A DNA stretch of 41,078 bases, from assembly GCA_000467715.1 (NCBI GenBank), contig AJFK01000212.1, forward strand, positions 1-41,078, in the 5' to 3' direction. Source of the stretch: Hysterium pulicare CBS 123377 (lineage: Eukaryota > Ascomycota > Dothideomycetes > Hysteriales > Hysteriaceae). This document shows positions 22,000-32,355 of the stretch, piece after piece. The position numbers were made by a program, and so were the translations under genes. The notes under the pieces were generated by a model that did not search any database, was not told the origin of the DNA, and saw only the letters and a list, made by a program, of their open reading frames with translations. The stretch's first letter is position 1; the number at the start of each line of letters is the position of its first letter.

Positions 22000-22586
22000 A
22001 TGTCTTCCAACGTCGGTCTCTCTACTCCACGAGGCAGTGGTACCTCTGGTTACGTCCAGAAGAATCGATCATCCCTCAGACCCCGCGATAATGCAGTGCC
22101 GTATCCAAAGGACTGGGACAATCTCAAGCACCGCCAAAGGCAGCCAGATGAGGAAATTCTCGAGCATGACCGTCGGCGTGAAATCGAGGTCAAAGTTTTC
22201 GAACTGCGGGATAAGCTTGAAGATGAAGGGTCGGCCATCATACCTGCTGTTGTCAATCCCGATAAGTACTGACTGCCCACAGCGTCGAGGAAGACGAAAT
22301 CGACGACCAATGCACAGCACTACGCAAGAAGCTCGAAGCTGAGCGAGCCAAGGGGCAGTCTAGTGGGCCCAATGCTCGAGGTTTAAAACAACATCAGGTG
22401 CACGAGCTTGCCAAAGCCAAGATCGAAGAAAGTGAAGCCATGCGTCGAGCATTCGGTATCCGAGAGGACTACGAGGAAGGAAGCCATTGGAAGAAACAAG
22501 AGGAGCGATTCAGGAATTCTCTTGTGGAGAAGGGGAAGGAGGAGGGACATAGACTCGAAGAGCCGAACGGAGATGAATCCGATTGA
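22000..22586 (+). CDS. CWC21: Pre-mRNA splicing factor Cwc21 (2 exons)
   Basis: Small spliceosomal protein of the cwf21/SRRM2 N-terminal family, which sits near the catalytic centre with Prp8 and Snu114. Exons 22000-22229 and 22283-22586 encode 177 residues. The N-terminus MSSNVGLSTPRGSGTSGYVQ is diagnostic of the family and fixes the start; an upstream in-frame ATG at 21943 is ignored. The cwf21 domain follows: EILEHDRRREIEVKVFELRDKLEDEG joined by the 53-nt intron to VEEDEIDDQCTALRKKLEAE. The C-terminal half is charged and helical (KIEESEAMRRAFGIREDYEEG). The intron begins GTCGGC, not the usual GTANGT, and ends CCCACAG, with CTGAC as the branch site. It is divergent from CDC123. Confidence 0.94.
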
Positions 22587-23354
22587 GCATGCGCAATAAA
22601 TTGTCTGCTGCCTGAGTGCCACTCGTCAGGCTCTGAATCACGAGCTGCGGACTTGAAGCGGAAAATGTCGTCATTTCCTTGCGAAAATATACGTCCAACG
22701 ATGCTTATACAACAGGGTGTTATTACTTTTGAAGGTTGGTGGATTCCTCTCTAGTTGTCCATGCTCCTCGAGAAAGCATGCTAAGACTTCCCAGCACTCA
22801 TACTACTTTTCATTTGATCCGGGGTTCAGATATACCGACCTTCTATGCTTTGTTCCAGGGAGACAACGTACTATAGTATCACAGGCGCGATGGAGCCAGA
22901 GGAAACCAATCCGCCACTATTAGGTTTGGTAATTATATGGTTCCACAGAGAAGAGGTTCCCATTCGAGGTCGACATGTTGATGACTGCCTCCAGGCCGAG
23001 TGAACCGCCGTGCGTGGTGCACAGTTATCCGACAGTACGTAGGCCTAGCAGTATCCGAAACGTTTGCTTCCATCCTGCCGATCATTGCCCCAATCTGTTG
23101 GTTTATGTGCTGCGCATCAATCCTTCCAGGCACCATGACGACCTTGTTTCACTCTGCTTTCTGGCTGCGCCTCCAAACGTGAACAAAATCCCATCCATGA
23201 TTTGGCCTTCATTTCGTCTTCCTTCAGCATCCATATCTTCAATGCGGACACTTATGCCCAACATTTTCCTCTCCTTCCGGCCATACAAAATGTTGAATTC
23301 GTTTAGGCCTTTCTACAAAAACTTCTGAGAATCTTTTCAAGCCTTGAGACCAAA
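22587..23354. other. Intergenic region CWC21 to MFS transporter
   Basis: A 768-bp region containing the 3' UTR of CWC21 and the transporter promoter. Several short frames on both strands have no motif and mutually overlap. I see no RNA gene. Confidence 0.35.
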
Positions 23355-25206
23355 ATGAGCCGCTCCGCACAATGGCTGGCACGGGAATTGGGTCTAGCAA
23401 CTCTTGCCGCAGCAAGCACAGATACCTACATCCTCATACTCACCCGCTTCCTGCGTATGTTCGCATATGGCTCTGGTGCTCTTATTCTAGCACTCTATTT
23501 CGAAGCATTAGGTTTCTCGGACGAACGCATTGGACTTTTTATGACTCTCACGCTGCTTGGAGACGTCGTCCTTAGCCTCCTTCTTACGCTTGTAGCCGAC
23601 AACGTGGGCAGAAGAACGACATTGTTCCTCGGTTCTATCATGATGGCATTCTCAGGAGTGGTATTTGCAACAACCGGAAACTACTACGCTCTGTTACTTG
23701 CAGCCATGCTGGGTGTGATAAGCCCAAGCGGAAGCGAGATCGGACCGTTCAGAGCTGTAGAGGAGTCTACGTTAGCACATCTGACTGAAGCATCAAAACG
23801 CTCAGATGTTTTTGCTTGGTACGTAGTCCTCGCGGTCCTAGGTACATCTGCTGGACTGGCAGTCGGAGGATGCATTATAGATTATTGCCAATCGTTAAAC
23901 GGGTGGGAGGAGGTGGACGCCTATCGCGTGATCTTCTGGATATACACCGGTATAGGCCTCATCGAGGCCTTGCTGACCTTTTTTATGAGCCGGCAATGCG
24001 AGCGCGACAGTAAGGCTGCTCCGGGTGAAGCTGGCAACGAAACGGAACCTCTTCTAGGACCCCGAAGCAACTCGCAACGGGACGCACGTTCCCAGGAGCA
24101 GACCAGCTTCAAGATTTTCGCACGTATCTCACTACGAAGCCGTTGGATTCTCGTCCGCCTATGCGGTCTCTTCTCCATCGATTCTCTCGGTTCGGGCATG
24201 GTGCCATCTTCGCTCATTAATTTCTACATGGACCGCAAGTTTCATCTCCCAAAAAGTAAACTCGGCGGTATCATGTCAGGCACCTGGGTTATATCCAGTG
24301 TAGGAAATATTTTTGCCACCAGTCTGTCGAAGCGCAGTAATACATTTGAGTCAATAAACTCGAAAGAAGTAGGCTAACCACACTACAGTCGGTTTGATCA
24401 AGGCAATGGTCTTCACGCATTTGCCCTCGGCTATATTTCTTAGCCTACGTACGTCAGGTCCGGGTACAAAGTCTATGTCCCGTCTTCGTACCTTTCCCTT
24501 CTATATTTAAACCCTGCATCTTACTTAAGTAGTATTCAAACATTAAATTACTACAAGTAGAAATGACAAGAAGGGTTCAGTAGTGCTACACCTTATTTTG
24601 GAACATTATGCTAATTATGCTCCCACCTTTAGTCCCAGCTCCTGACTCCTTGGTGTTAACAATATGCCTCCTGGTGGGAAGGGCGAGTTTAAGCTCCATG
24701 GACCAGGCTCCAAGATCGGCGTTCTTGTCTGCGGTTGTGCTGTCGGAGGAGTAAGTTGTTCTCTATCTACCTGCGCACTACACTCCAATGACTGACAAGC
24801 GATTATATGTAGACGAACAGCCGTGATGGGCATTGTCAACGTTGTCAAAATACTAAGCCAAAGTGGAGGCCCCGCCATTACTGGAGTACTGGCAGGTCAT
24901 AGGAACTTTTGGATTGCTTTCGTGGTGGCTGGCTCACTGAAGGCAGCTTATGATGTTGGATTGTTAGTCTGGTTCGCCAATGCAAAGATTCAGGGTCAGC
25001 AGAAAGGGCAAAGCAGGGATAGGCAAAGTGAAGCGTCCAGCAGTACCGAGGAAGACTCGTTGAGTTCGATGGACAATAGCCATGAGCAGGAGGACGGAGG
25101 GGGCAGTATTCCAAGCAGTCCATCGTCTAGATCTCGGAAGCAAGCTGATCCCGATACCGTTTCTGAGCGAGTTGAGAGGACGGAAGAAGGCAGCAGCAGC
25201 ACCTAA
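23355..25206 (+). CDS. Major facilitator superfamily transporter (4 exons, one introner-like intron)
   Basis: Twelve-helix-type membrane transporter of the MFS; substrate unknown. Exons 23355-24336, 24389-24448, 24633-24750 and 24813-25206 encode 517 residues. The first half has six predicted helices, including LILTRFLRMFAYGSGALILAL. The loop 2-3 MFS motif is seen as LVADNVGRRTTLFLGS (D-x2-G-R-R), and there is a charged central loop around 220-250. The second half includes FTHLPSAIFLSLLPAP, VGRASLSSMDQAPRSAF and VNVVKILSQSGGPAITGVLAG. The C-terminus is a hydrophilic tail of about 60 residues rich in Ser, Gln and Glu. Intron 2 (24449-24632, 184 nt) belongs to the same family as the long epimerase introns. 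Exon 2 is only 60 nt. Joins are confirmed by the continuous sequence AIFLSL/LPAPDSL and VLSEE/RTAVMGIV. Confidence 0.9.
24449..24632 (+). mobile_element. Introner-like element D (MFS intron 2)
   Basis: This 184-nt intron begins GTACGTCAGGTCCGGGTACA and ends CTCCCACCTTTAG, with branch site TATGCTAATTAT. It shares CAAAGTCTATGT, CTTTCCCTT, TACTTAAGTA and the entire 3' end with the epimerase copies, but its inner part (about 24540-24600) has diverged more. It is in phase 1, in the sense direction of the host gene. The host frame is restored exactly by removing it. Confidence 0.82.
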
Positions 25207-26051
25207 ACAAATATGACGCAGATTTTGCCTGACTACGAATAGAATAACCATTGAGCGCCCTTTGTGCTAAGTTTAGCGGGATGAGAAGATTCACCAAGTG
25301 CCATGGTAGTAAAGTCGCGTAGGAGAAGGCATTAGACCAGAATAGACGTGCGGCGTACCTTTACGATCGTGTCCGAAGTCCGTTCGGTCTGACAGCAGCT
25401 GGCGGTTTGCTGCAGATGAGCAAAGTTCCGAAAAGAACTTAGGGTGCGCCTACGTACCGTCAGGTTGTCCGCACGTCCTATCGGCATTCAATGGCTGCTT
25501 ATCGGGAAGAAGCAAAAGTTTCGGCCCAGTCCGGGCTTAGCCCTTACATAAAGATCCCTGCCACTCACCATGCTTACTACCTAGGTAGTCATCGAAGCAC
25601 CCGAGCACCGAAATCAATTCACTCGTTAATAAATACTGCACCTGCAACCACGTTATAGACATATATTACCTTCGGGCCGAGTTTCAAAATTCTTTGTTTC
25701 AGACTCTTCTCTTTGACTCTTCGTAACGCTAAAGGCCTTTGTTGGCAGACTCTTCACACTTATTTTTTTAACTTCTTCAACTTCTCCTACATACTTCATT
25801 CTTACTTATGTATACTTAATTGCCCTCGTACACTCCTTTCAACCACACTACTTGTGTTGTCTGGGTAGAGCCCATGCCTCCTGACTTAGACTCATCGGCA
25901 ATCCCAGCAATCAGCTGAAGACATTACAGTGCTCCAGAGGAAGGCTCAAGTCGGCAAAGTGGGCTGAGAACCCGAACGGGACTGAACGGCTCACATCATT
26001 CAAAGCTACGTTACGAAGATAAGTCCACGCTTCCTGCTGAGATCACCTGCC
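25207..26051. other. Intergenic region upstream of the PABA synthase gene
   Basis: An 845-bp region. Positions 25576-25589 hold a perfect 14-bp palindrome, ACTACCTAGGTAGT. From about 25690 to 25860 it is strongly C/T-rich with CTTCTTCAAC-type tracts, as in promoters and leaders of expressed fungal genes. No coding frame is convincing. Confidence 0.45.
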
Positions 26052-28589
26052 ATGGCTCCGGCAACCAGGGTGAGGTCTGGACGGATCCTGTATATTGACG
26101 CCTACGATTCATTTGCCAACAATATCATTGCTCTGGTAGAGGACACTCTCGGTGCCAAAGTCATTACCATTAAGATTGACGATGCCCGCTTTCTGAATCA
26201 GGATTCATTACTGTTCATTCGCTTTCTCAAAGATTTTGATGCCGTCATAGCCGGACCTGGACCAGGGACCGCAACGAATGAAAGAGATGTTGGCCTCATG
26301 CAGCGGCTCTGGGACTTGGAAGATGCAAATTTGATTCCTGTGCTTGGTATATGCCTCGGTTTCCAGAGTCTGGCTGCAGCATTCGGGGCTACAATTGATC
26401 GATTAGCGGAACCGCGGCATGGTATCATATCCGAGGTCCTACACAAAGGGTGCTCAATCTTCAAGGGCGTTAATGAAGTCAAAGCAACGCAATACCACTC
26501 TCTTCAAGCCAATATTGGGCATCCTATTCAGACACAGCGTGCGGTCTCATACCCAGGAGAAATTTGGCAGCCGACAAAAGCCTGTCCAGAACTCAAGCCA
26601 TTAGGATGGGACTTTGAGAATTCTCGAAACGGCCCAGTGTTAATGGCCATCCAACATATCGAGAAGCCGTTTTGGGGCGTCCAATTTCACCCTGAATCTA
26701 TCTGTACGAATCAAGAAGGCAGGAAGGTCATGCAGAATTGGTGGAATGATGCACAGATATGGATCCGAGCGCAGTTGATAGCACGTCGAAAGAGCTCTGT
26801 TTCCTCTACATCTAAGATGAGGTTGGCCGATTTCGACAGCTTGAGGTTTCGTGATAGTGAGGAATGGCCTCGAAATAGTTCGTTCAGTTCGTACCTTCAC
26901 GTTACGTCGGAAGTCGCATCGTATGACCCGGAGAGCCTTGCCAGAATCATGACCCATGGGGATTATAAGACGCTTCCAAGCCTCCCTCCAGAGACAGTCC
27001 ATGTGGCCACATGCGGAAGTGGTCGGTTGAGAGTGGCAGATGTCTGCAATTTACTCGACATTCCGGGGAAAGAGGCAATTGTACTAGAATCGTGTCTGCA
27101 AGAAGATCTTCTGCCTCTGAAAACTGGAACAGGCCGATATAGTATTATTGGTCTGGTGATTCCAGGGGAAACCCTTCGGCTACATTATTACACGAAGGAA
27201 CGGAAGCTTGAACTGCGAACAGGGAATGATGAGTTGTACCTTGAAACAGATGTTGCAGAGGTATGGACATACATTAGGACTTTGATGGAATATCTCAAGC
27301 CTGAAACCCAGCCTGTTGGACCTACATTTGCTCCCTTCTGGGGCGGACTCATGGGGTACGTTTCATATGAAGCTGGCCTAGAGACAATTGGAGTTGAACC
27401 TTCACCTCATGGCACAGAACCTAATATTCCGGACATCTGCTTTGCTTATATCACCCGAAGCATCATTTTCGACCACAATGTGAAGAAGATCTATGTACAG
27501 AGTATCCGTGGTCAAGACAGCGATTGGGTTTCCGAAATACAGGAGCGAATTTATACGAGGCATACCTTTAAGAACCCTATAGAAAACAATGTCGAGATTT
27601 CCCTTACCAATTATATCAAGAAGTCGACCCTAACTGGGCCTTCGCGGACGTCATATTGCGATCAGGTCTCAAGATGCCAAAACTCCATCTCCGCTGGTAA
27701 TTCATACGAGCTCTGTCTAACGACCCAAAATACCATTCTTTCGCCCAAAGAAGTAGCCCCCAACCCGCAGCTTTCCTGGTCGCTCTACCGTAAATTAATG
27801 CAAAATAATCCCGCCCCTTTTAGCGCCTATCTCCATCTCCAGGCGAACGCCACTCTGCAGGTTCTCAGCTCGTCCCCCGAGCGCTTCATCTCCTGGGATC
27901 GAAATGGATGCTCTCAATGTCGACCCATCAAAGGTACCGTAAAAAAGGGGCCAGGAATAACACGTGCTGATGCAGAAGCTATCCTCTCTACCTCCAAAGA
28001 ACATGCCGAAAACCTCATGATTTTGGATCTGGTACGGCACCAGCTGCATGGAGTGTACGGCGCAGGGAACGTCCACGTAAGCAAGCTGATGGAGGTGGAA
28101 GAGTACGAGACTTTGTGGCAGCTTGTCAGTGTGATAGAAGGCGTACCGAAGGGTGTACAGAAAGCTAGGACACCCGAAGAATGGGAAGAACCTCCCGATT
28201 ATGTGTCCGGAAAAAGGCGCTCCGCAATCACCGGCATTGACGCGCTTGCTGCCAGCTTGCCGCCCGGGTCAATGACTGGCGCACCTAAGAAACGGTCGTG
28301 CGAATTACTCAAGGACATTGAAGGGAATCAGCGGCGCGGGATCTACTCAGGCATCCTTGGATATCTCGATGTTGGGGGAGGTGGAGATTTCTCGGTTGTC
28401 ATAAGAACTGCAATAAAGATAGGAGAGGAGACAGATACTTCAGTAGGAGGAAATGAAGAGAAGGAGGGGTATGACCTGTGGCGGATTGGTGCAGGGGGTG
28501 CAATCACAAGTCAGAGCACACAAGAAGCAGAATATGCGGAAATGGAACTTAAGTTTTGGAGTACTGCGAGAATATTTCAAGAGAAATAG
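26052..28589 (+). CDS. ABZ1: Aminodeoxychorismate (PABA) synthase, fused PabA-PabB
   Basis: Bifunctional enzyme that makes 4-amino-4-deoxychorismate from chorismate and glutamine, the first step to p-aminobenzoate and folate. Single exon of 845 residues, typical of fungal ABZ1/pabaA. The N-terminal class-I glutamine amidotransferase covers about 10-235: YIDAYDSFANNI, GPGPG, the nucleophile in GICLGFQS (Cys101), and the His-Glu pair in FHPES. The chorismate-binding PabB part spans roughly 300-840, with FAPFWGGLMGYVSYEAG, SSPERFISWD, PIKGT, a DLVRHQLHGV segment and PPGSMTGAPKKRSCELL, ending in RIGAGGAITSQS. PIKGT, where anthranilate synthases have PIAGT, marks it as PABA synthase and not TrpE. 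The start follows a C/T-rich leader; an intronless gene of this length is unusual among its neighbours but normal for this family. Confidence 0.96.
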   Translation: MAPATRVRSGRILYIDAYDSFANNIIALVEDTLGAKVITIKIDDARFLNQDSLLFIRFLKDFDAVIAGPGPGTATNERDVGLMQRLWDLEDANLIPVLGICLGFQSLAAAFGATIDRLAEPRHGIISEVLHKGCSIFKGVNEVKATQYHSLQANIGHPIQTQRAVSYPGEIWQPTKACPELKPLGWDFENSRNGPVLMAIQHIEKPFWGVQFHPESICTNQEGRKVMQNWWNDAQIWIRAQLIARRKSSVSSTSKMRLADFDSLRFRDSEEWPRNSSFSSYLHVTSEVASYDPESLARIMTHGDYKTLPSLPPETVHVATCGSGRLRVADVCNLLDIPGKEAIVLESCLQEDLLPLKTGTGRYSIIGLVIPGETLRLHYYTKERKLELRTGNDELYLETDVAEVWTYIRTLMEYLKPETQPVGPTFAPFWGGLMGYVSYEAGLETIGVEPSPHGTEPNIPDICFAYITRSIIFDHNVKKIYVQSIRGQDSDWVSEIQERIYTRHTFKNPIENNVEISLTNYIKKSTLTGPSRTSYCDQVSRCQNSISAGNSYELCLTTQNTILSPKEVAPNPQLSWSLYRKLMQNNPAPFSAYLHLQANATLQVLSSSPERFISWDRNGCSQCRPIKGTVKKGPGITRADAEAILSTSKEHAENLMILDLVRHQLHGVYGAGNVHVSKLMEVEEYETLWQLVSVIEGVPKGVQKARTPEEWEEPPDYVSGKRRSAITGIDALAASLPPGSMTGAPKKRSCELLKDIEGNQRRGIYSGILGYLDVGGGGDFSVVIRTAIKIGEETDTSVGGNEEKEGYDLWRIGAGGAITSQSTQEAEYAEMELKFWSTARIFQEK

Positions 28590-29426
28590 TCCTGATACTC
28601 TCAGGAAGAAGTCAAAACATACTCTGGAGTGGAAGGGATGAAAGGGCTTTTCTAAACCCACCGTTCTCGTTCCTTGACGGCATAGAGGTGTAATGCCATC
28701 ACAAAATGAAGAAACGAAGCTCAACGCTTCCAATAGAATATTTTAGACTCTACAAATCGAAGGCATTCAACATCAGGGCTATGCACAGAGCCTGGAGTCG
28801 GGTAGACGTCCAACTGTAATGTTGATTGAGGCTGATGGCACCTTCCATCTATCTATGTACGCTCTGGTATTGTGTTATGCTGGGTGGTATAGTCATAATT
28901 AGGGAGACCCGGAAGGGAAATAGAAGTGCAGTATTGATGATTATTTTTAAATAGAGCTTTATCTATGATACTCGTGACACCTTGTTTAAACCCTTTATCC
29001 GGTGGGCGGTGAAAGCAGGGTATGGCTAATAGAACTCAGTAAGCAGGTGTCATAGTGGTGGATTGGCCTCAAGCTCTGTTGCAGAGGCTAGATCTTCTAT
29101 GGGCAGCTTTGAGAAAAGTTTATGTGAGCGCAGAAAGGCCTGGCTATTATGATAATATTAAGGTCTATGCTCTTAATTCAAAGAAAGAGACTAAGGCTTA
29201 ATGTGGTCAAGGAAAGGCCCATGACCTGGCAGACAAAAGCCGTTTCCTTCATTAAGCAGGCCTAAAGCAAGCCACCTCCTATGCTATGAGGCTGGGCCTA
29301 CGGAACATAGAGTTAAACGGACAATCGCTCAGGGTGCTTGATCAATATCTTGTAAAGGCGTCTATGCCATAGGGCAGAGCCCAGCCACTGCTCCCTTTGC
29401 CTGAAGACGAAACGCTTAACACCAAA
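28590..29426. other. Convergent intergenic region ABZ1 / ASXH-like gene
   Basis: An 837-bp region between two convergent stop codons. The part around 28880-29180 is moderately A+T-rich with no open frame of note. It is longer than two 3' UTRs would usually need, and could hide an old decayed insertion, but I cannot identify one. Confidence 0.3.
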
Positions 29427-30238
29427 CTACATCATCTTTTGGCCCCAGAATCTCTCAGCTTCGCTCTCCTTCCATGCATCAAACGTCCCATTGGCCCGCT
29501 CCTCCATGGCTTTAGATGCCTTATCTTGCCAAGATTTACCATACAGCCCATCTCCAAGGTCTTGTTTGAACTTCTCGATATCGGTCATAAGACAGCTGTT
29601 TGAAATACTGATTTCGATTGGTTGCTTCACGGCGACACCATCAAGAGCAATTTGGGCCATCAGGTTCTGGTTCTTTGGTGTATCAGGCAGAAGAGCGATC
29701 AGTTCAGCTTGCTCGGAAGTCACGAGAAGATCCCACGCTTCGACTGATGTAAGTAGACGCTGAAAAAGATTAGCTGCATTTCGATCCAGAGATGGAGAGA
29801 AATTACCTTCAGATTGGCATTCACAAGCTTGCTTCGAGAGTTCGTCACTAGGTAATCCGGCTGCCATACCAGACGGCCTCTTGGAACTTTAGGCGCGCGT
29901 GGAGTGGTCTTAGTTGGCTCTTTGGGTAGATCTGCAAAGCGCTCTGGCTTCTTTCGATCTCTTTTCGGCCTTCCGCCAGTTGAATCGTGCTCTGGGGGTG
30001 GTGCTGACGGTTCTGGAGCCAAACCAGCACTCTTTGCAGGGGGTTTTGCTGGGCCTTTTCGAGCCTGAGGGGGGTTGGTTGGTGCTTTCTTGGCACGTTT
30101 CGGTTTCGGTTGAGTTGGTTCATAGTCGCTATAGTTGACACTGAGGTTTGGAGAGTCACCAGGATCCTCCAAGGCAGGTCGTTTGCGCGTACTTCCCGTT
30201 GACGGAGTCGATTCGGCAGACGAGAGTGGGGACGACAT
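29427..30238 (-). CDS. ASXH/DEUBAD-domain-like nuclear protein (2 exons)
   Basis: Exons 30238-29807 and 29759-29427 encode 254 residues. The first half is a Pro/Lys-rich, probably disordered, basic region (RKRPALEDPGD, PKPKRAKKAP, RPKRDRKKPE) with nuclear localisation-like clusters. The second half begins RLVWQPDYLVTNSRSKLVNANLK, then RLLTSVEAWDLLVTSEQAELIALLPD. The order of a 'conserved start - SxLVNxNLK - W-x-LL-x-x-E/D-x-x-E-L-x-x-LLPD' is what I know from the Asx homology domain, which in animals activates the deubiquitinase BAP1/Calypso. A role in a chromatin-linked complex is inference. The 47-nt intron has a GCTAAT branch site and sits inside this domain. An in-frame ATG at 30379 would extend the N-terminus by 47 residues; I prefer 30238 (MSSPLSSAEST). 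Confidence 0.75.
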
Positions 30239-31443
30239 TGCGGTTCGTGAGCAAGGGTGAGACTTGTGAGGTGGGATAAAAGAGTCCTGAAATATAGAAG
30301 CTGTAGATTGGAAAGATTCTTGACACTTGACAGTAGCGAACCCAGGTGCTAAGTCAACTCGCTCAGGAGCTTGCAACAAGTTCGGCGGTTGTGGTTGTGG
30401 TGTAACAGTAGGAAGTTCAGGAGTAGCTGGTGGAAGAGATTGTAGAAGAGATGGTGTGGTTGAAAAATCAGAGTCAGTAGATCTAGGTTATAAGTCAGTG
30501 GAATGAACAATCACTTCGGTCAGCTATTGTCCCTATTGTGACTATTGTGGCACCAGAACATAATAGACTTCGGCTAAACCCCGGCTGATACTTAAGATTT
30601 CTTAATCACACGACTCACGTGAAGGGGCAACAGAGAGCATGGATAAGTCAGGGAATACGTAAAGATGGCCTACCTGAGGGGTAAAGACATAGTGAGAAAA
30701 GGCTCAGATGGCAGAGAACAATCGCAACGGTGTTGACTCGATTTGATCTGCTTGGACTGAAGAAACGTAGAGCTTTCTAGAAGTCTCTGGCAAGGTTTGA
30801 ACTGCCCCTTGGCGTATTACCGCGTTAGAGCAACTTCATTGTTATTTTTCTACGGGCGAATGTGATGACTTCGGGACCCAATCGTATTTGGGGAGGTGCA
30901 CATGAGAATGAGTTAACCCAAAGGCGTAAATTCAACTTACGTGAGGACTTTCTAATTAGAGAAGCAAAAAGATAGAGAACATAGAAAGCCCGCACTCCAA
31001 GTTTCACAGCCGTTCTCGAGGGAGAGAATGAGGCTCGGTCGCCACAAAAGGTCGTGAAGGATGGAGCTTCGTTAGAGCGAGATAGCTGTTCATGGTGCTG
31101 ACCAGTTTGTCGAGAGAACAGTGCAATAGAAGGGTAGCGGGCGATCTACGGGCAACGAAGGCAACAATATAGATGCTCGGTGGAAATTCACAACTTGGCC
31201 ATGAGGTTGCGGCCTGGCATCAGACACATCGGTAATGCCCTGGTAGCGAACAGGTTGACAAACCGTAGACACTGGAGAAGCTGTCCTGAGGCCCGAGCTT
31301 TTTGATTTTCGTGTCCTCCACGACCACACGACTCACCAATTCGCCCGCCTCAACAAGTGCACCGAGTCTTTTCTCGCACTGCACGAAGACTTTCCACGAC
31401 TGTTGTATTCATTGTCTCTTGGAAGCAGTCCTGTCCCATCAAC
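30239..31443. other. Divergent intergenic region ASXH-like gene / SEC22
   Basis: A 1.2-kb region between two divergent genes, holding both promoters. Short frames on both strands carry no motif. A partial inverted repeat (GAAGTCTCT at 30780-30788 against AGAGCAACTTC at 30827-30837) encloses a B-box-like GTTCAAACC on the minus strand, but it does not fold as a tRNA. Confidence 0.35.
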
Positions 31444-32355
31444 ATGATTCGGCACACGCTGATTTCCCGACTCGATGGTCAGCATCCCCGTGAAGCCTAC
31501 GACACTTCACTTTAGACTGACAATTAGTAGGCTTGGTTCTTGCGGCTTCGGTGGATGATGGCGAGGTACCAAAATCCGGGTCTCCCCAAGAAACAAAAGG
31601 CTCAAGCTGATATGCTTAGACCGACGGCGAGTTCAACGAAGCGAAAGGGAAGGTCAAGCTCGTCCTCCGCCGTCTTAATCGCAATTCGGAACCACAAGCA
31701 AGTATAGAGAGTGGATCGTATACATATCAGTAGGTTCTGCTTCTTCGGTCGCGCCGATGACTCCACAGGCCCGCAAAATCATTCAACTGACGGTCATCTC
31801 CAACAGCTACCTCATCAATGAAGCGCTCGTCTTCCTTTGCATATGCGACCGCTCTTATCCGCGTAAACTCGCCTTCACATACCTCTCCGACCTCCAATCT
31901 GAATTTACCACCACCTACTCCTCGAGCCAGTACCTCTCCGCATCATGTCGACCCTATGCTTTCGTCGAATTCGACACGTTCATTCAACGCACGAAGAAGA
32001 CATACCAGGACAGTCGGGCGACCCAGAATCTAGATAAATTAAATGACGAATTGAAGGATGTGACGAAGGTCATGACAAAGAACATTGAGGATTTGCTTTA
32101 CAGAGGCGACAGCCTGGAGAGGATGGGCGATATGAGTCAGAGGCTGAGGGAGGACAGCAGAAAGTACAAAAGAGCGGCTGTCAGAATCAACTGGGAGCTG
32201 TTGTTGAAGCAGGTAAGCCAATTTTCACCAGTGCTGGCAAACTACAAGGAGTTTCTCTTCACACTGTAACAGCGAGCTGATATATGCTTTAGTATGGACC
32301 CATAGGAGCTTTGGGTTTAATCATGATCATTTTTATTTGGTGGCGTTTCTTCTGA
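31444..32355 (+). CDS. SEC22: Vesicle-trafficking R-SNARE Sec22 (5 exons)
   Basis: Longin-type R-SNARE of ER-Golgi transport, anchored by one C-terminal helix. Exons 31444-31477, 31531-31565, 31620-31729, 31807-32212 and 32293-32355 give 215 residues, the family's standard length. The longin domain (about 1-120) reads MIRHTLISRLDG, LVLAASVDD, LNRNSEPQASIESGSYTYHY, CICDRSYPRKLAFTYLSDL and RPYAFVEFDTFIQRTKKTYQD. The SNARE motif (about 125-185) carries the ionic-layer Arg in IEDLLYRGDSLERMG. The transmembrane anchor is YGPIGALGLIMIIFIWWRFF, after which the protein stops. The four introns are 53-80 nt. Splicing was set by the known family sequence; the acceptor of intron 1 is TTAGTAG at 31530, not the AG three bases earlier, to give D-G-L. 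Confidence 0.96.

Noticed and set aside
28880-29380. Possible decayed transposon in the long convergent gap after ABZ1.
   Set aside because: The composition is slightly A+T-rich, but I could find no transposase motif, terminal repeat or target duplication.
30780-30837. tRNA-like sequence on the minus strand: acceptor-like GAAGT/ACTTC ends and a B-box-like GTTCAAACC.
   Set aside because: It is only about 58 nt long, the T-stem has mismatches when the loop is placed canonically, and there is no anticodon arm. Most likely chance.
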